DNA of 64,000 nt from Sunxiuqinia sp965230765. GTDB taxonomy: Bacteria > Bacteroidota > Bacteroidia > Bacteroidales > Prolixibacteraceae. The notes under the pieces are model-generated. The model had not been told where the DNA came from. It made no database searches and was given only the letters and a program-made list of their open reading frames with translations. Of the stretch, positions 26,825-35,559 are shown piece by piece (position 1 is the first letter of the stretch; each line of letters opens with the position of its first letter). The stretch covers positions 1,178,001 to 1,242,000 of the forward strand of contig CBDDLR010000001.1 of the NCBI GenBank assembly GCA_965230765.1. Direction: 5' to 3'. A program made the translations under genes and the position numbers.

Positions 26825-29800
26825 TTATAATCCCAATGAAATACCAAACAAAAGCATTCGACGCATTGGGTAACCATCCGAGTCGTCAAAGCCATCAACG
26901 GTTACTAGTTCTGCATCCGGTCCGCTGTACTTCTGGAACGTAATGGCATTATCAAGTGTGCAATAAACCCTTGCCCTTGTAAATGGCAGTTTATTCAACA
27001 GCCTTTTGTTGAAGTTGTATGCAAGTGTTGCAGATTTAAGTTTAAAATACGAACCATCTTCGATGTACTCCGAGTCCTGTGTGATGATTTGCGAAACATC
27101 GCTCCAGGGATTCAAGCTTGGGAAACGAGCATTGTCGCCACTTTCTTCCCAAATCGAATAATTATCGAAGTCGGGCATTGCCGAACCAGCAAAATTCTTA
27201 TTGAAAGAAAGACGTTGCAATAAGTCGGTGTTTACAATGTCTCGACCAATAATGAAAGTGGAAACCAAACTCAAAGTGAAACCTTTGTAAGAGAAATCAT
27301 TAGTCCAACCACCTGTCCAATCTGGGTTAGGATCGCCCGACAAAACCCTATCGTTCGAATCAATGATATAATCGTTATTCTGGTCTTTGAATTTTCGGTC
27401 GCCCACAGCTAATTTTTTCCCTTGTAAACCAACTAATTGCTTACCTGTTTGCGGATTTACAGGAATCTCATCCTCGGTTTGGTAAATTCCCTCCGATTCG
27501 TAAAAGAAGAAACCGTTAAGCGGTGCCCCCACACGAACAATCGAACCAAAATCGTCTCCCGACACACCAATTTTTACAATGTCTGCATTACCATCGGGCA
27601 ATGCTACAACACGGTTTTTATTATAGGCAAAGTTCAGGCTCATGCTCCAGTTTAAATTCCGGATAATGCTGGTGTTGGTGTTTAAAGTAAACTCAAGCCC
27701 ACGGTTTAGCACATCAGCAGCATTTCGATAAACCTCGTTATATCCCGAAGTGGTTGGAAGTGCAGTAGTCAGCAATAGCCCTTCTGTTTTTTTCTCGTAG
27801 GCATCAAAAATAAACTCAATACGGTTATCGAACAACGAAAGGTCAAAACCAATGTTCGACATCTTACTTTTTACCCAGGTAAGGTCTTCGTTTTTGAAAC
27901 CATCGAACCAGGTCGGGGTAAAACCAGATATGCCACCATATGAAATATTCAGCATCGAATTATAACGGTCTAACTCACCACCATCCATTAGACCAAGGGC
28001 AAGGTAAGCAGGATCCCAGGTTGTACCTGAAATACCATAACTACCCCTTATCTTTGCATTGGTTAACCATTCAACATCTTTCAAAAACCCTTCTTCGCTA
28101 ATGTTCCAGCCTGCTGTTCCCGATGGGAAAATACCCCAACGATTGTCAGCTCCAAATTTTGAAGAACCATCGGTACGTATAGAAGCCCCCAACATATACT
28201 TTTGTTTATACGAGTAGTTAAAACGGCTAAAGAATGAAAGTATGGTACTTGCACTGTAATTACTGGTTCCAATGTTTTCGTTGCCAGGACGGTTTATTGT
28301 ATACGATAAGGTTGGTGAATCTACAGGGTCATCGTCAATATCATCGTAGGGGTTCGAATGCAAACTTCCTGCATAGGTATTTTCCAACTCCATTTTTTCA
28401 GAACTTTGCCCCAACAGAAAATTCACGCTATGTCCCTCACCAAACTTTGGAGAATATGTAAGTGTATTTTGAAACAGGGTGTTTCTTGATTCCCCAACAG
28501 TACTGCTATTGTAGCTATGAAGTGTTCTTTTATCTTCTTCGTAAATATCCCTCATAGCACGTGTATACTCAAAGCTATATCGAATATTATAACTAAGGTT
28601 TCTGAATACGTCTAAAGTAGCATCGGTACTTAAACGAATACGATCGTTAACATTATTATCGTTCCCGATGCCGTAAACATCCAATCCTTGAACAACTGGA
28701 TCATCTGGCAATGGTAATAACGAAGAGTTATTTGTCGACAAGTTATCAGGGTTACGGCTTTGATCGGTTCTTGAAAGAGACAAAGTAGTATTGATGATCA
28801 ACTTGTTGTTAAGTGCATTAAATGTCGTGTTTGCCAGTGAGTTGTAACGTTCAAAGCCAGTATTGAAAAGAATACCCTCGCTGTCCATGTAGCCTAAGCT
28901 TATGCTATATTGTCCAAAATCACCGGCACCACGCACAGATCCGTTATAGGCTTGAGTGAGCGAAGTGTTGTACAGATAATCCTGCCAGTTGGATGAGTTA
29001 TTGAAGAACGGGTTGGTAATATCGGTGTACATGCTTGGCATAAACTGGTTGGCTGGCGCATATTGCTGATACAATTTTGCCACCTGTTGGCGTTCTTTTA
29101 ACCCACCAGCCACATCACGCAATTCTGGGACAAAGTTTACACCGTAGCGTACATTGAAGTTAATTTGAGGACGACCAACTTTACCCTTTTTTGTTGTAAT
29201 AAGGATAACCCCGTTAGCAGCTCTCGATCCATAAATGGCAGCTGCCGAAGCATCTTTCAAAACCACCATGTCCTGAATATCGCTGGGATCGAGATCGGCA
29301 AGTACGTTGGTACTTGTTACTGCAAACTCATCCCCTGTTCGCGAAATAATTGGAACTCCATCAACTACATAAAGTGGTTCTGATACAATTGAGCCGTCAT
29401 CGCGGCTAACCGCAGCCAAACCACGGATAATAACGGTTGGTTTTGAACCAGGTTCACCCGAATTAAGCTGGATGTTTACCCCAGCAACACGTCCTTGCAA
29501 CATGGTTTCAGCCGATTCAGTTGCTTGTGTTTCAGTCAATTTATTCATATCGACTGTTGAAACAGAACCTGTAACCTCACGTTGTATCTGTGTACCGTAA
29601 CCAACTACTACCACATCATCAAGAGTTTTAGTATCTTCATCTAAAACAATGTTCAAATTGGTGTTAGAAGTATATACAATTTCTTTATTCTTGAATCCAA
29701 TAAACGAGAAAACCAAAATATCGCCCTCGTTTACGCTTAAGGTGAACTTACCATCGAAGTCGGTAGCTGCACCAGTGGTTGTGCCTTTGATGTGCACTGT

Positions 29801-29926
29801 TGCCCCAATCAGGCTTTCGCCGTTTTGGTCAGTAATGGTTCCGGTTATGTTTTTTTGAGCCATAACCAGAACAGGCAACATAATTGCTAAAAGAAGTAAG
29901 GCAAACCTGTTTATTACTGTTCTCAT
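26825..29926 (-). CDS. SusC/RagA TonB-linked outer-membrane importer
   Basis: 1033 residues. The signal peptide ends LPVLVMAQ, followed by a CarboxypepD_reg-like domain (about 24-100, ITGTITDQNGESLIGATV). The TonB box region and plug carry the SusC signature ASAAAIYGSRAANGVILITT near 228-248, then a 22-strand barrel. Full length for the class. It pairs with the SusD immediately downstream. Substrate is not shown by sequence; the locus suggests a phosphorus-bearing lipid or glycan fragment. Confidence 0.96.
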   Translation of the reverse strand: MRTVINRFALLLLAIMLPVLVMAQKNITGTITDQNGESLIGATVHIKGTTTGAATDFDGKFTLSVNEGDILVFSFIGFKNKEIVYTSNTNLNIVLDEDTKTLDDVVVVGYGTQIQREVTGSVSTVDMNKLTETQATESAETMLQGRVAGVNIQLNSGEPGSKPTVIIRGLAAVSRDDGSIVSEPLYVVDGVPIISRTGDEFAVTSTNVLADLDPSDIQDMVVLKDASAAAIYGSRAANGVILITTKKGKVGRPQINFNVRYGVNFVPELRDVAGGLKERQQVAKLYQQYAPANQFMPSMYTDITNPFFNNSSNWQDYLYNTSLTQAYNGSVRGAGDFGQYSISLGYMDSEGILFNTGFERYNSLANTTFNALNNKLIINTTLSLSRTDQSRNPDNLSTNNSSLLPLPDDPVVQGLDVYGIGNDNNVNDRIRLSTDATLDVFRNLSYNIRYSFEYTRAMRDIYEEDKRTLHSYNSSTVGESRNTLFQNTLTYSPKFGEGHSVNFLLGQSSEKMELENTYAGSLHSNPYDDIDDDPVDSPTLSYTINRPGNENIGTSNYSASTILSFFSRFNYSYKQKYMLGASIRTDGSSKFGADNRWGIFPSGTAGWNISEEGFLKDVEWLTNAKIRGSYGISGTTWDPAYLALGLMDGGELDRYNSMLNISYGGISGFTPTWFDGFKNEDLTWVKSKMSNIGFDLSLFDNRIEFIFDAYEKKTEGLLLTTALPTTSGYNEVYRNAADVLNRGLEFTLNTNTSIIRNLNWSMSLNFAYNKNRVVALPDGNADIVKIGVSGDDFGSIVRVGAPLNGFFFYESEGIYQTEDEIPVNPQTGKQLVGLQGKKLAVGDRKFKDQNNDYIIDSNDRVLSGDPNPDWTGGWTNDFSYKGFTLSLVSTFIIGRDIVNTDLLQRLSFNKNFAGSAMPDFDNYSIWEESGDNARFPSLNPWSDVSQIITQDSEYIEDGSYFKLKSATLAYNFNKRLLNKLPFTRARVYCTLDNAITFQKYSGPDAELVTVDGFDDSDGYPMRRMLLFGISLGL

Positions 29927-29971
29927 TTTACTTATTTTTATTTTAAGTCAGCGTCTTTTAATCGTTGCCGA

Positions 29972-31270
29972 TTAGTTAGACCAGTAACTATTTTGGTTTA
30001 ACGAATTGTCTTTAATGCTTCTTTCCGACAAAGGATAGTAAGCCGCACCATTGGCAACATCATCGGCCGAAAACTCTGGAATTACATCGGCAACCTTTCC
30101 AAACCGGATTAGGTCGAAAAAGCGCATTCCGCTACCCATTAACAAGCGTTGTCGTTCCAGGATTAATGCATCCATAAAGGTTTCGCTTGTAAGTGTTGAA
30201 TAGTCTTCTGTTGCACCCGCCGAAATTCCAACCAGGCTTCCAACAGCCAATTCAAGCTGCCCTGTTTTAAAAGCTGCTTCGGAATACAATAGGTTGAAAT
30301 TAGTCATTGTCATTAGCCTGGTTACATCTTGTGTATAGTCCAACATACTGGCTGTTTCGGTATTGTAGTTAATATCGAAAGCATTGCGACGTAGGTCGCC
30401 GTCTGGGTAGATTTCGTTAAGCTTTTCAAGACTAATACTTACCACCTTGGCATCAAGCGGGTTGTCTGAAATATCAAAACGCATATCATCGCCCATTGAA
30501 AAACCAAATTCAGACCAGGTTCCAGCTGTGTTTTCTTCAATTGCTGTTTTTAGAATGTTAAATGCTTCAACATCGTTATTCATCCACAAATTTTCTTGTG
30601 CCAGAAGAATTCTGATTGCCGTTTTATTCATTCTGGTAGCGGTTAACGAAGCACTTTCAATTCCATCCTCGTTCGTAAGCAACCAAGGCAATAAAGCATC
30701 AGCTTGAGTCGCCATTTCCAATGCCATTTGTATGGCTTCGTTTGCAGTAATAACTGTTCGATAGTTGGCTTTTTCGGCTGATGGGATATCACCCCAAATT
30801 CTAGCAAGATAGAAATATGCCAATGATTTAAGTGCTAAAGCTTCACCTTTAAAAAGATTGTATTTGTATTCACTTAAAATACCTTCTTCAACATTATCGA
30901 TAATGTCAAGCACTTCGTTGGCATTGCGTAAAGCATCGTAAAAAAATTCCCAATCTGTAAGTGCTATCAATTCGTTATTGTCGGCAGTTAAATCCTGTGT
31001 TGAAACATATTTATAGCAATCAGCATCAACGGTAAGTTCACTGCTTCGGGCTTCGCCATACATTAACCAGGCACGATTGTGCATTAAAGCTCTTCTAAAA
31101 TCAACATAAATTCCTATTACAGCCTGTTCAACGCGTTGATCGGAGTTGTAGTACCCCTCGGTTATCGTTTTATCTTCAGGTTCTTCAATAGTTAAAAAAC
31201 TATCGCACGAAGAGAATAGTAGCAGTATTGCTGTCCATCCCAAAAGCGTTATGTATTTAATTTTGCTCAT
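29972..31270 (-). CDS. SusD/RagB-family lipoprotein (second pair)
   Basis: 432 residues with lipobox LLLFSSC. ALKSLAYFYLARIWGDIPSAEK and the C-terminal ERQRLLMGSGMRFFDLIRFGKV are SusD family blocks. It is somewhat short for SusD (usually 480-600), with reduced loops between. It follows its SusC-like partner by 13 bp and precedes the first SusCD pair by 45 bp, so both pairs are in one transcript. Confidence 0.9.
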   Translation of the reverse strand: MSKIKYITLLGWTAILLLFSSCDSFLTIEEPEDKTITEGYYNSDQRVEQAVIGIYVDFRRALMHNRAWLMYGEARSSELTVDADCYKYVSTQDLTADNNELIALTDWEFFYDALRNANEVLDIIDNVEEGILSEYKYNLFKGEALALKSLAYFYLARIWGDIPSAEKANYRTVITANEAIQMALEMATQADALLPWLLTNEDGIESASLTATRMNKTAIRILLAQENLWMNNDVEAFNILKTAIEENTAGTWSEFGFSMGDDMRFDISDNPLDAKVVSISLEKLNEIYPDGDLRRNAFDINYNTETASMLDYTQDVTRLMTMTNFNLLYSEAAFKTGQLELAVGSLVGISAGATEDYSTLTSETFMDALILERQRLLMGSGMRFFDLIRFGKVADVIPEFSADDVANGAAYYPLSERSIKDNSLNQNSYWSN

Positions 31271-31283
31271 TGTTCCTAAATTT

Positions 31284-33692
31284 TTAAAACTTCAGTTTTA
31301 CTCCAAGAACTACTGACAAAGGCAGCGGTGTTCCTGTATTTGCAAGGTCATAATCGCGTACTCCCGATGGGTTTTCCTCAGGGTTCACACCGCTGTATTT
31401 TGAAAAGGTGTAAAGGTTGTCGCCCCTAAGATAAACCTGTAGGTCGCTAATGGTCATACTTTTATCAGCAAGAGCGCGAAAATCATAAGCAATCTCAGCC
31501 GTGCTCAAATGGATAAAGCTTCCATCTTCAATGAAAGTTATGCCCTGGTAAACTGCTTCACCGCTGGCATTGGTTTCCATAAAGTAATAAGGTGTTTCAT
31601 TTGCCTTTTCCGGGAACTCACCGCCCACCATATCTTCTAAATAACGGCTGTCGAACGATTCTGTGGCAATATCAACTCCTGAAGCATAAGTGAATTTAGC
31701 TCCAAAACTAAAGTTCCATAGTTTGAATGTATTGGTGAAACCACCAAAGATATCAGCTTCGCTGTTACCAATAATCATTTCACTTTTCCCCTTGTAAGCT
31801 ATAATCGATGTAAGTTCATCGCCATTGTTTAAAGCAGCATAATGTGCAAGGCTGGTATATTCAATATTGCTGGGCAAACTGCTAATTTCGTTGCTGTAGT
31901 ATGAAAAGTTAAGGTTCGTATTCCAACTAAAATTATTGGAACGAATAACGTTGCCGTTTAAGCTTAACTCAACCCCGCTAAGATTCAGCTCAACCCCGGT
32001 TTCAAGTTCATAATCAATCCCTTCAATATTAGGAAGGTATCTTAAGTAGGTAAAATCTTCGTAGCTTTTATTGAAATACTGTGCTGTGAAGGAAAGTTTC
32101 TTTCCAATGCGATAGGTTAACCCTGCATCAAACTGCATAATTGAAGTGCTTTTAGCGTCTTCAAAAGGCTCATACGCCTGACTGATACCAAGCTCAGTAC
32201 CCTCGTAATAAGTACCTAAAGCCATTAACTCTCCCCGATATCTTTCAGGGCGGACAAGTATCCCTGTTTTTCCTACAGAAGCATTTATAGCTAAAGGTAT
32301 GTTCAGCGAACTCTTCATGTCGTAATTCAAACCAAGCGCCGGATATAGTGCCCATTTATCTTTGTATAACGAGCTTCCGTCGGTACGTAAAACAACATTC
32401 ACTTTAAATGCATCGTTGAACGTAAATTTTCCAATTCCGTAGAATGAAGCGATGTTATCAATCTGGTAATTAGAATAGGCATTGGTTTGGTTGGCGGCAT
32501 ATGCTGTAACTACTTTAACGTAATCGGAACCACCTGCCTCAATGTTGCGGTCACCGTCAACATGTGTTAGACGGTATTCGCGGCTAACAATTTCGTTACC
32601 AACAGCCAAATCCATTTTAATGCTTTCTGAAAGCTGCTTGCTGTAATCCAATCGAGTGTCAACACTAATTAACTGACGTTTGTAAGCCACACTTAAAGCA
32701 TAAATATTTCCTTTTTCCAGGTTTGAAGGAATGTACATGTCGCGACGCGAACCTTCATATGAAATGCCTACCAACGAACTTAGCTTCAACCCTGGATTAA
32801 ACTGGTAGTTCAAGCCAATTGAAGAAAGCAGGGCAATGTTGCGGTTTTGATCTCTGTAAAATTCCTCATCCAAAACTCTTGGTGATGTAAGCATGCGGTT
32901 TTGGTCACCAGCATAACGTCCCTCACGTTTGGCTAAGCTAAGGTTGTTGTAAAACCGGGTTGAAAATTTTTTGCTGATTTTGTACTTGGCATTCAGGAAA
33001 ATTGATTGTCTGTTGTAGCTCAAGTCTTCAATTATACCCTCGTCACTGTGGTTATTCAATCCAAACAAGTACGAACCGTAAGTACCTCCACCATCAATCA
33101 GAATATTTTCTTCATGAATAAGCGATGGACTGTAAATTTCTTTTCGGGCTGTTGTGTTATAATTGTAAAAAGCATCAGTTTTACAATCGTACTCCCCAAG
33201 AAAATTAGACCCAGCAAATGCTGAAGCTGTAACATGCAATGGGCCAGTTTTACCCTCTTTGGTAACAATGTTTATGGCTCCGTTTGGAGCCCGAACCCCA
33301 TATTCGCTAAGCTGTGCAATATCTTTAATTATCTCAATACTTTCAATTTGGTCGGCCGAGTAATACGACAGTGGGTTTATGGAAGTAAAGACAGATGGGT
33401 CGCCTAAAATTGGAACCCCGTTCACCATGATAAGCGGATAAGATGAAATATCACTTGGGTCGAGGCTAAGCCCCCGCAAATTAATTTGCGATTGCATGCC
33501 TGGTGTACCTGTCCAGTTTTCAATTTTTAAACCAGCAGAAGTTCCCTGTAAAATGTTTTCCAATCCGCTCCGGTTCGACCAGATAGTGCTATCAACCTCT
33601 ACCACATCTTGTGCATCGATTGAAGCTTTGCCACCAACAATAATGCATAACACGATTGTTGCTCGCAAAATATACTTATGGAACAATCTCAT
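31284..33692 (-). CDS. Short SusC-like TonB-dependent receptor lacking the N-terminal carboxypeptidase domain
   Basis: 802 residues against roughly 1000 for normal SusC. After the signal peptide the sequence goes almost directly into the plug (SGLENILQGTSAGLKIENWTG, INLRGLSLDP, ESIEIIKDIAQLSEYGVRAPNGAINIVTKEG); the CarboxypepD_reg-like domain is absent. The barrel ends in GVKLKF. The SusC signature is altered (YGVRAPNGAINIVT). With the downstream SusD-like gene it forms an atypical pair. Confidence 0.88.
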   Translation of the reverse strand: MRLFHKYILRATIVLCIIVGGKASIDAQDVVEVDSTIWSNRSGLENILQGTSAGLKIENWTGTPGMQSQINLRGLSLDPSDISSYPLIMVNGVPILGDPSVFTSINPLSYYSADQIESIEIIKDIAQLSEYGVRAPNGAINIVTKEGKTGPLHVTASAFAGSNFLGEYDCKTDAFYNYNTTARKEIYSPSLIHEENILIDGGGTYGSYLFGLNNHSDEGIIEDLSYNRQSIFLNAKYKISKKFSTRFYNNLSLAKREGRYAGDQNRMLTSPRVLDEEFYRDQNRNIALLSSIGLNYQFNPGLKLSSLVGISYEGSRRDMYIPSNLEKGNIYALSVAYKRQLISVDTRLDYSKQLSESIKMDLAVGNEIVSREYRLTHVDGDRNIEAGGSDYVKVVTAYAANQTNAYSNYQIDNIASFYGIGKFTFNDAFKVNVVLRTDGSSLYKDKWALYPALGLNYDMKSSLNIPLAINASVGKTGILVRPERYRGELMALGTYYEGTELGISQAYEPFEDAKSTSIMQFDAGLTYRIGKKLSFTAQYFNKSYEDFTYLRYLPNIEGIDYELETGVELNLSGVELSLNGNVIRSNNFSWNTNLNFSYYSNEISSLPSNIEYTSLAHYAALNNGDELTSIIAYKGKSEMIIGNSEADIFGGFTNTFKLWNFSFGAKFTYASGVDIATESFDSRYLEDMVGGEFPEKANETPYYFMETNASGEAVYQGITFIEDGSFIHLSTAEIAYDFRALADKSMTISDLQVYLRGDNLYTFSKYSGVNPEENPSGVRDYDLANTGTPLPLSVVLGVKLKF

Positions 33693-33711
33693 AATTTTAT
33701 TAGCTTAATGA

Positions 33712-34236
33712 TTATTCGAACGAAATGCAGTCATATAGAGCAATGTACTGCTCAAGTGTCTCCATTTCAGACATTAGTTTTTCAAGTTCTTGTGTGTCCA
33801 CAAAAAATAGAGAATAGCTTTTATTTAGGCAATCCGAATAGATTTCTCCGGCTTCTTCACGTGTGTATATGCCTTTTTTTACTGCCTTTTTAAATTGCTT
33901 GTTCATATCTAGAACAGCATTGTAAATGGCCGGCTTGGCTGTTTCAGTAAAAGAAGTTCCGGAAGCATCGGTTTTCCTACTTACATATGTTTTTCTGACA
34001 ACGTAGCTTAATACAGCCACATCTTCACCCAGAAAATGTCTAGCAACAAGAGCTTTATCCACGGTTTTGGTATTTACGCCATGAGAAGAGTTGTAATTGA
34101 ACTTTTTTCCTTCTCCTCCTCCTTTATTAACTCCATAACCGGAAAACGAAGCGATTACCAGCATTGCAAACACTGTTAATGAAAACAGTGCTTTATTTGC
34201 ACCCAGTTTAATCTTGTAAATCTTCATGATGGTCAT
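33712..34236 (-). CDS. Small secreted protein of unknown function, first gene of the SusCD operon
   Basis: 174 residues. Signal peptide LFSLTVFAMLVIASFSGYG with no lipobox, a Gly/Lys-rich linker (VNKGGGEGKKF), then a mainly helical region (TAKPAIYNAVLDMNKQFKKAVKKGIYTREEAGEIYSDCLNKS). ATG 34227 is an equally good start. I recognise no family. As the first gene, 19 bp before the short SusC gene, it may be an accessory of that pair. Confidence 0.7.
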   Translation of the reverse strand: MTIMKIYKIKLGANKALFSLTVFAMLVIASFSGYGVNKGGGEGKKFNYNSSHGVNTKTVDKALVARHFLGEDVAVLSYVVRKTYVSRKTDASGTSFTETAKPAIYNAVLDMNKQFKKAVKKGIYTREEAGEIYSDCLNKSYSLFFVDTQELEKLMSEMETLEQYIALYDCISFE

Positions 34237-34397
34237 TTCTTTAAGTTAAAGTGTCCTTTCATTCATTTTTTTAGAGATAGATGTGACTTTTTAATGAGTT
34301 CGAAAAACAATAATTACCTGTTTTTATTTTTTATGGTTATTGTTTCTTATAAATCATCATTTAAGCTCATCGTTTTGTTGTTTTTTTAATTTTCCAT

Positions 34398-34414
34398 GTT
34401 TCCTAATGGTAAAC
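34398..34414. promoter_or_regulatory. Candidate XRE-cupin operator 1
   Basis: GTTTCCTAATGGTAAAC, an imperfect 17-bp palindrome sharing its first 10 bases with 34641-34657. It lies in the leader of the minus-strand operon, about 30 bp downstream of the promoter box. Confidence 0.45.
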
Positions 34415-34428
34415 CTTGACATTTCTTG

Positions 34429-34441
34429 TTGGATATTGACA
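34429..34441 (+). promoter_or_regulatory. TTGGNNATTGACA motif, copy 1
   Basis: TTGGATATTGACA lies at the predicted transcription start of the SusCD operon. Two more copies precede the divergent LamG operon (35368-35380 and 35431-35443). Confidence 0.45.
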
Positions 34442-34444
34442 TTA

Positions 34445-34473
34445 CAAATTTAGACCTATTTTTTGCAGACAAA
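34445..34473 (-). promoter_or_regulatory. Promoter of the nine-gene SusCD operon
   Basis: On the minus strand, TTTG (34473-34470), 17 bp, then TAAATTTG (34452-34445). Predicted start near 34440, leaving a leader of about 200 nt that contains operator-like palindrome 1. Confidence 0.55.
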
Positions 34474-34640
34474 CGTTAATAGAATGGTATATAAATGTTA
34501 TTGTAGTATTACTCTAATGTTAATAAAATCAATCAAAAACGTTAGGAAATGTTTATTTCAGGACTGTTTGGCTTGGTTTTAAAGGGGGTCAGAAAATTTA
34601 TTGTTGGAAATGATTTTTTCGCCCTGTGTTAAATTATTAA

Positions 34641-34657
34641 GTTTCCTAATATGAAAC
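34641..34657. promoter_or_regulatory. Candidate XRE-cupin operator 2
   Basis: GTTTCCTAATATGAAAC, a 17-bp palindrome with one mismatched pair. It lies where the -33 region of the XRE gene promoter is expected, which suggests autoregulation. Confidence 0.5.
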
Positions 34658-34679
34658 GAAAAGGTGTTTTATTTTGTTT

Positions 34680-34687
34680 TATCTTTG
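34680..34687 (+). promoter_or_regulatory. TAnnTTTG -7 box of the first XRE-cupin gene
   Basis: TATCTTTG ends 8 bp before the ATG at 34696, so the mRNA would be leaderless or nearly so. Confidence 0.5.
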
Positions 34688-34695
34688 ACAATGTT

Positions 34696-35268
34696 ATGGA
34701 AGATACTATTGGTATTATTTGTGAGAAAATAAAAGAGGTTCGGTTGGAGAAAAACCTGACCCTTGCCGATGTTGCTGATAAAGCAGGTGTTACGAAAGGC
34801 TTTTTGTCGAAAGTAGAAAACATACGTACAATTCCATCGCTTCCGGTGTTGCTTGAAATAATTAAAGCACTTGATACTGATATGAGCGATTTCTTTGATA
34901 ATATTCAATCATCAGTTGGGCAGCCGTTATACATTTTAATAAAGAAAGGGGAATACAAGCCTGTGCAAAAAGACAATGCCATTGGTTTTAATTATTATTC
35001 AATATTTCAACGCACAATACCCAATTCAACTTTCCATGCAAATATTTTAGACTTGGAGCCAGATGCCAAAAGAGACATGGTCACCACTGATGGGTTAGAA
35101 TTTATTCATCTTATTTCTGGGAAGATAGATTACCAGTTAAAAAATGAAGAATTTACAATGGAAGAGGGCGACTCACTGTTTTTTGATGGAAGAATCCCGC
35201 ATGTAAAGAAAAATCCATATTCAAATACCGCAAAAATAATGGTACTCTACTTCCTTGATGCAAATTAG
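34696..35268 (+). CDS. XRE-family regulator with C-terminal cupin domain (copy 1)
   Basis: 190 residues from ATG 34696 (MEDTIGIICEKI); the open frame reaches back to 34651, but those residues are not family-like and overlap the promoter. The HTH is about 8-62 (TLADVADKAGVTKGFLSKVENIRTI). The cupin is about 105-185 (FIHLISGKIDYQLKNEEFTMEEGDSLFFDG). The cupin should bind a small ligand, plausibly a locus metabolite. It is a paralogue of 52654, sharing TIPSLPVLL.IIKAL and SLFFDGRIPHV. Divergent from the SusCD operon. Confidence 0.93.
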   Translation: MEDTIGIICEKIKEVRLEKNLTLADVADKAGVTKGFLSKVENIRTIPSLPVLLEIIKALDTDMSDFFDNIQSSVGQPLYILIKKGEYKPVQKDNAIGFNYYSIFQRTIPNSTFHANILDLEPDAKRDMVTTDGLEFIHLISGKIDYQLKNEEFTMEEGDSLFFDGRIPHVKKNPYSNTAKIMVLYFLDAN

Positions 35269-35367
35269 GATTCCAAACCCCAGTCTTCATTTTACTATTT
35301 TTTAATACTCAAATAATTCTTACTTAACACGATTTGTATATAATCTTCTCATTTTTGCAACTCCTAA

Positions 35368-35380
35368 TTGGTAATTGACA
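35368..35380 (+). promoter_or_regulatory. TTGGNNATTGACA motif, copy 2
   Basis: TTGGTAATTGACA, preceded by TCCTAA as in the 34401 region. Confidence 0.45.
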
Positions 35381-35430
35381 CCTTGGTTTGGAAATATTTA
35401 TTTCAGATAATTTCCTCTCCAAATTCTTAT

Positions 35431-35443
35431 TTGGCTATTGACA
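35431..35443 (+). promoter_or_regulatory. TTGGNNATTGACA motif, copy 3
   Basis: TTGGCTATTGACA, 63 bp (six helical turns) after copy 2 and preceded by TTCTTAT, similar to the TTCTTGT before copy 1. Confidence 0.45.
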
Positions 35444-35559
35444 AGCTAAAGATAATCTTAAACATGTTATTTATTTATGTCCACTGATGAAGGTGAAGGC
35501 CTTGCTGGCTGTGGGCAGAAATTCGATGATTTAAAAAGTAAAAATTAATTCAGGAAAAA

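Larger units (their letters stand above)
34237..34695. promoter_or_regulatory. Divergent control region between the SusCD operon and XRE-cupin gene
   Basis: About 460 bp without a gene. It holds a minus-strand promoter (34445-34473), two 17-bp imperfect palindromes (34398-34414 and 34641-34657), a TTGGNNATTGACA motif (34429-34441) and the XRE -7 box (34680-34687). A third TTAGGAAA half-site lies at 34543-34550. The rest is AT-rich. Confidence 0.6.
35269..35559 (+). promoter_or_regulatory. Upstream region of the LamG/phosphodiesterase operon
   Basis: About 290 bp without a gene, holding two TTGGNNATTGACA motifs. A CATTTTTG box (35350-35357), one mismatch from TAnnTTTG, may be the -7 element, with the first motif about 10 bp after it. 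No clear terminator for the XRE gene is seen. Confidence 0.4.

Noticed and set aside
26806..26898. N-terminal extension of the SusD protein
   Set aside because: The extra residues lie inside the susC coding sequence and precede a perfect lipoprotein signal at 26805.
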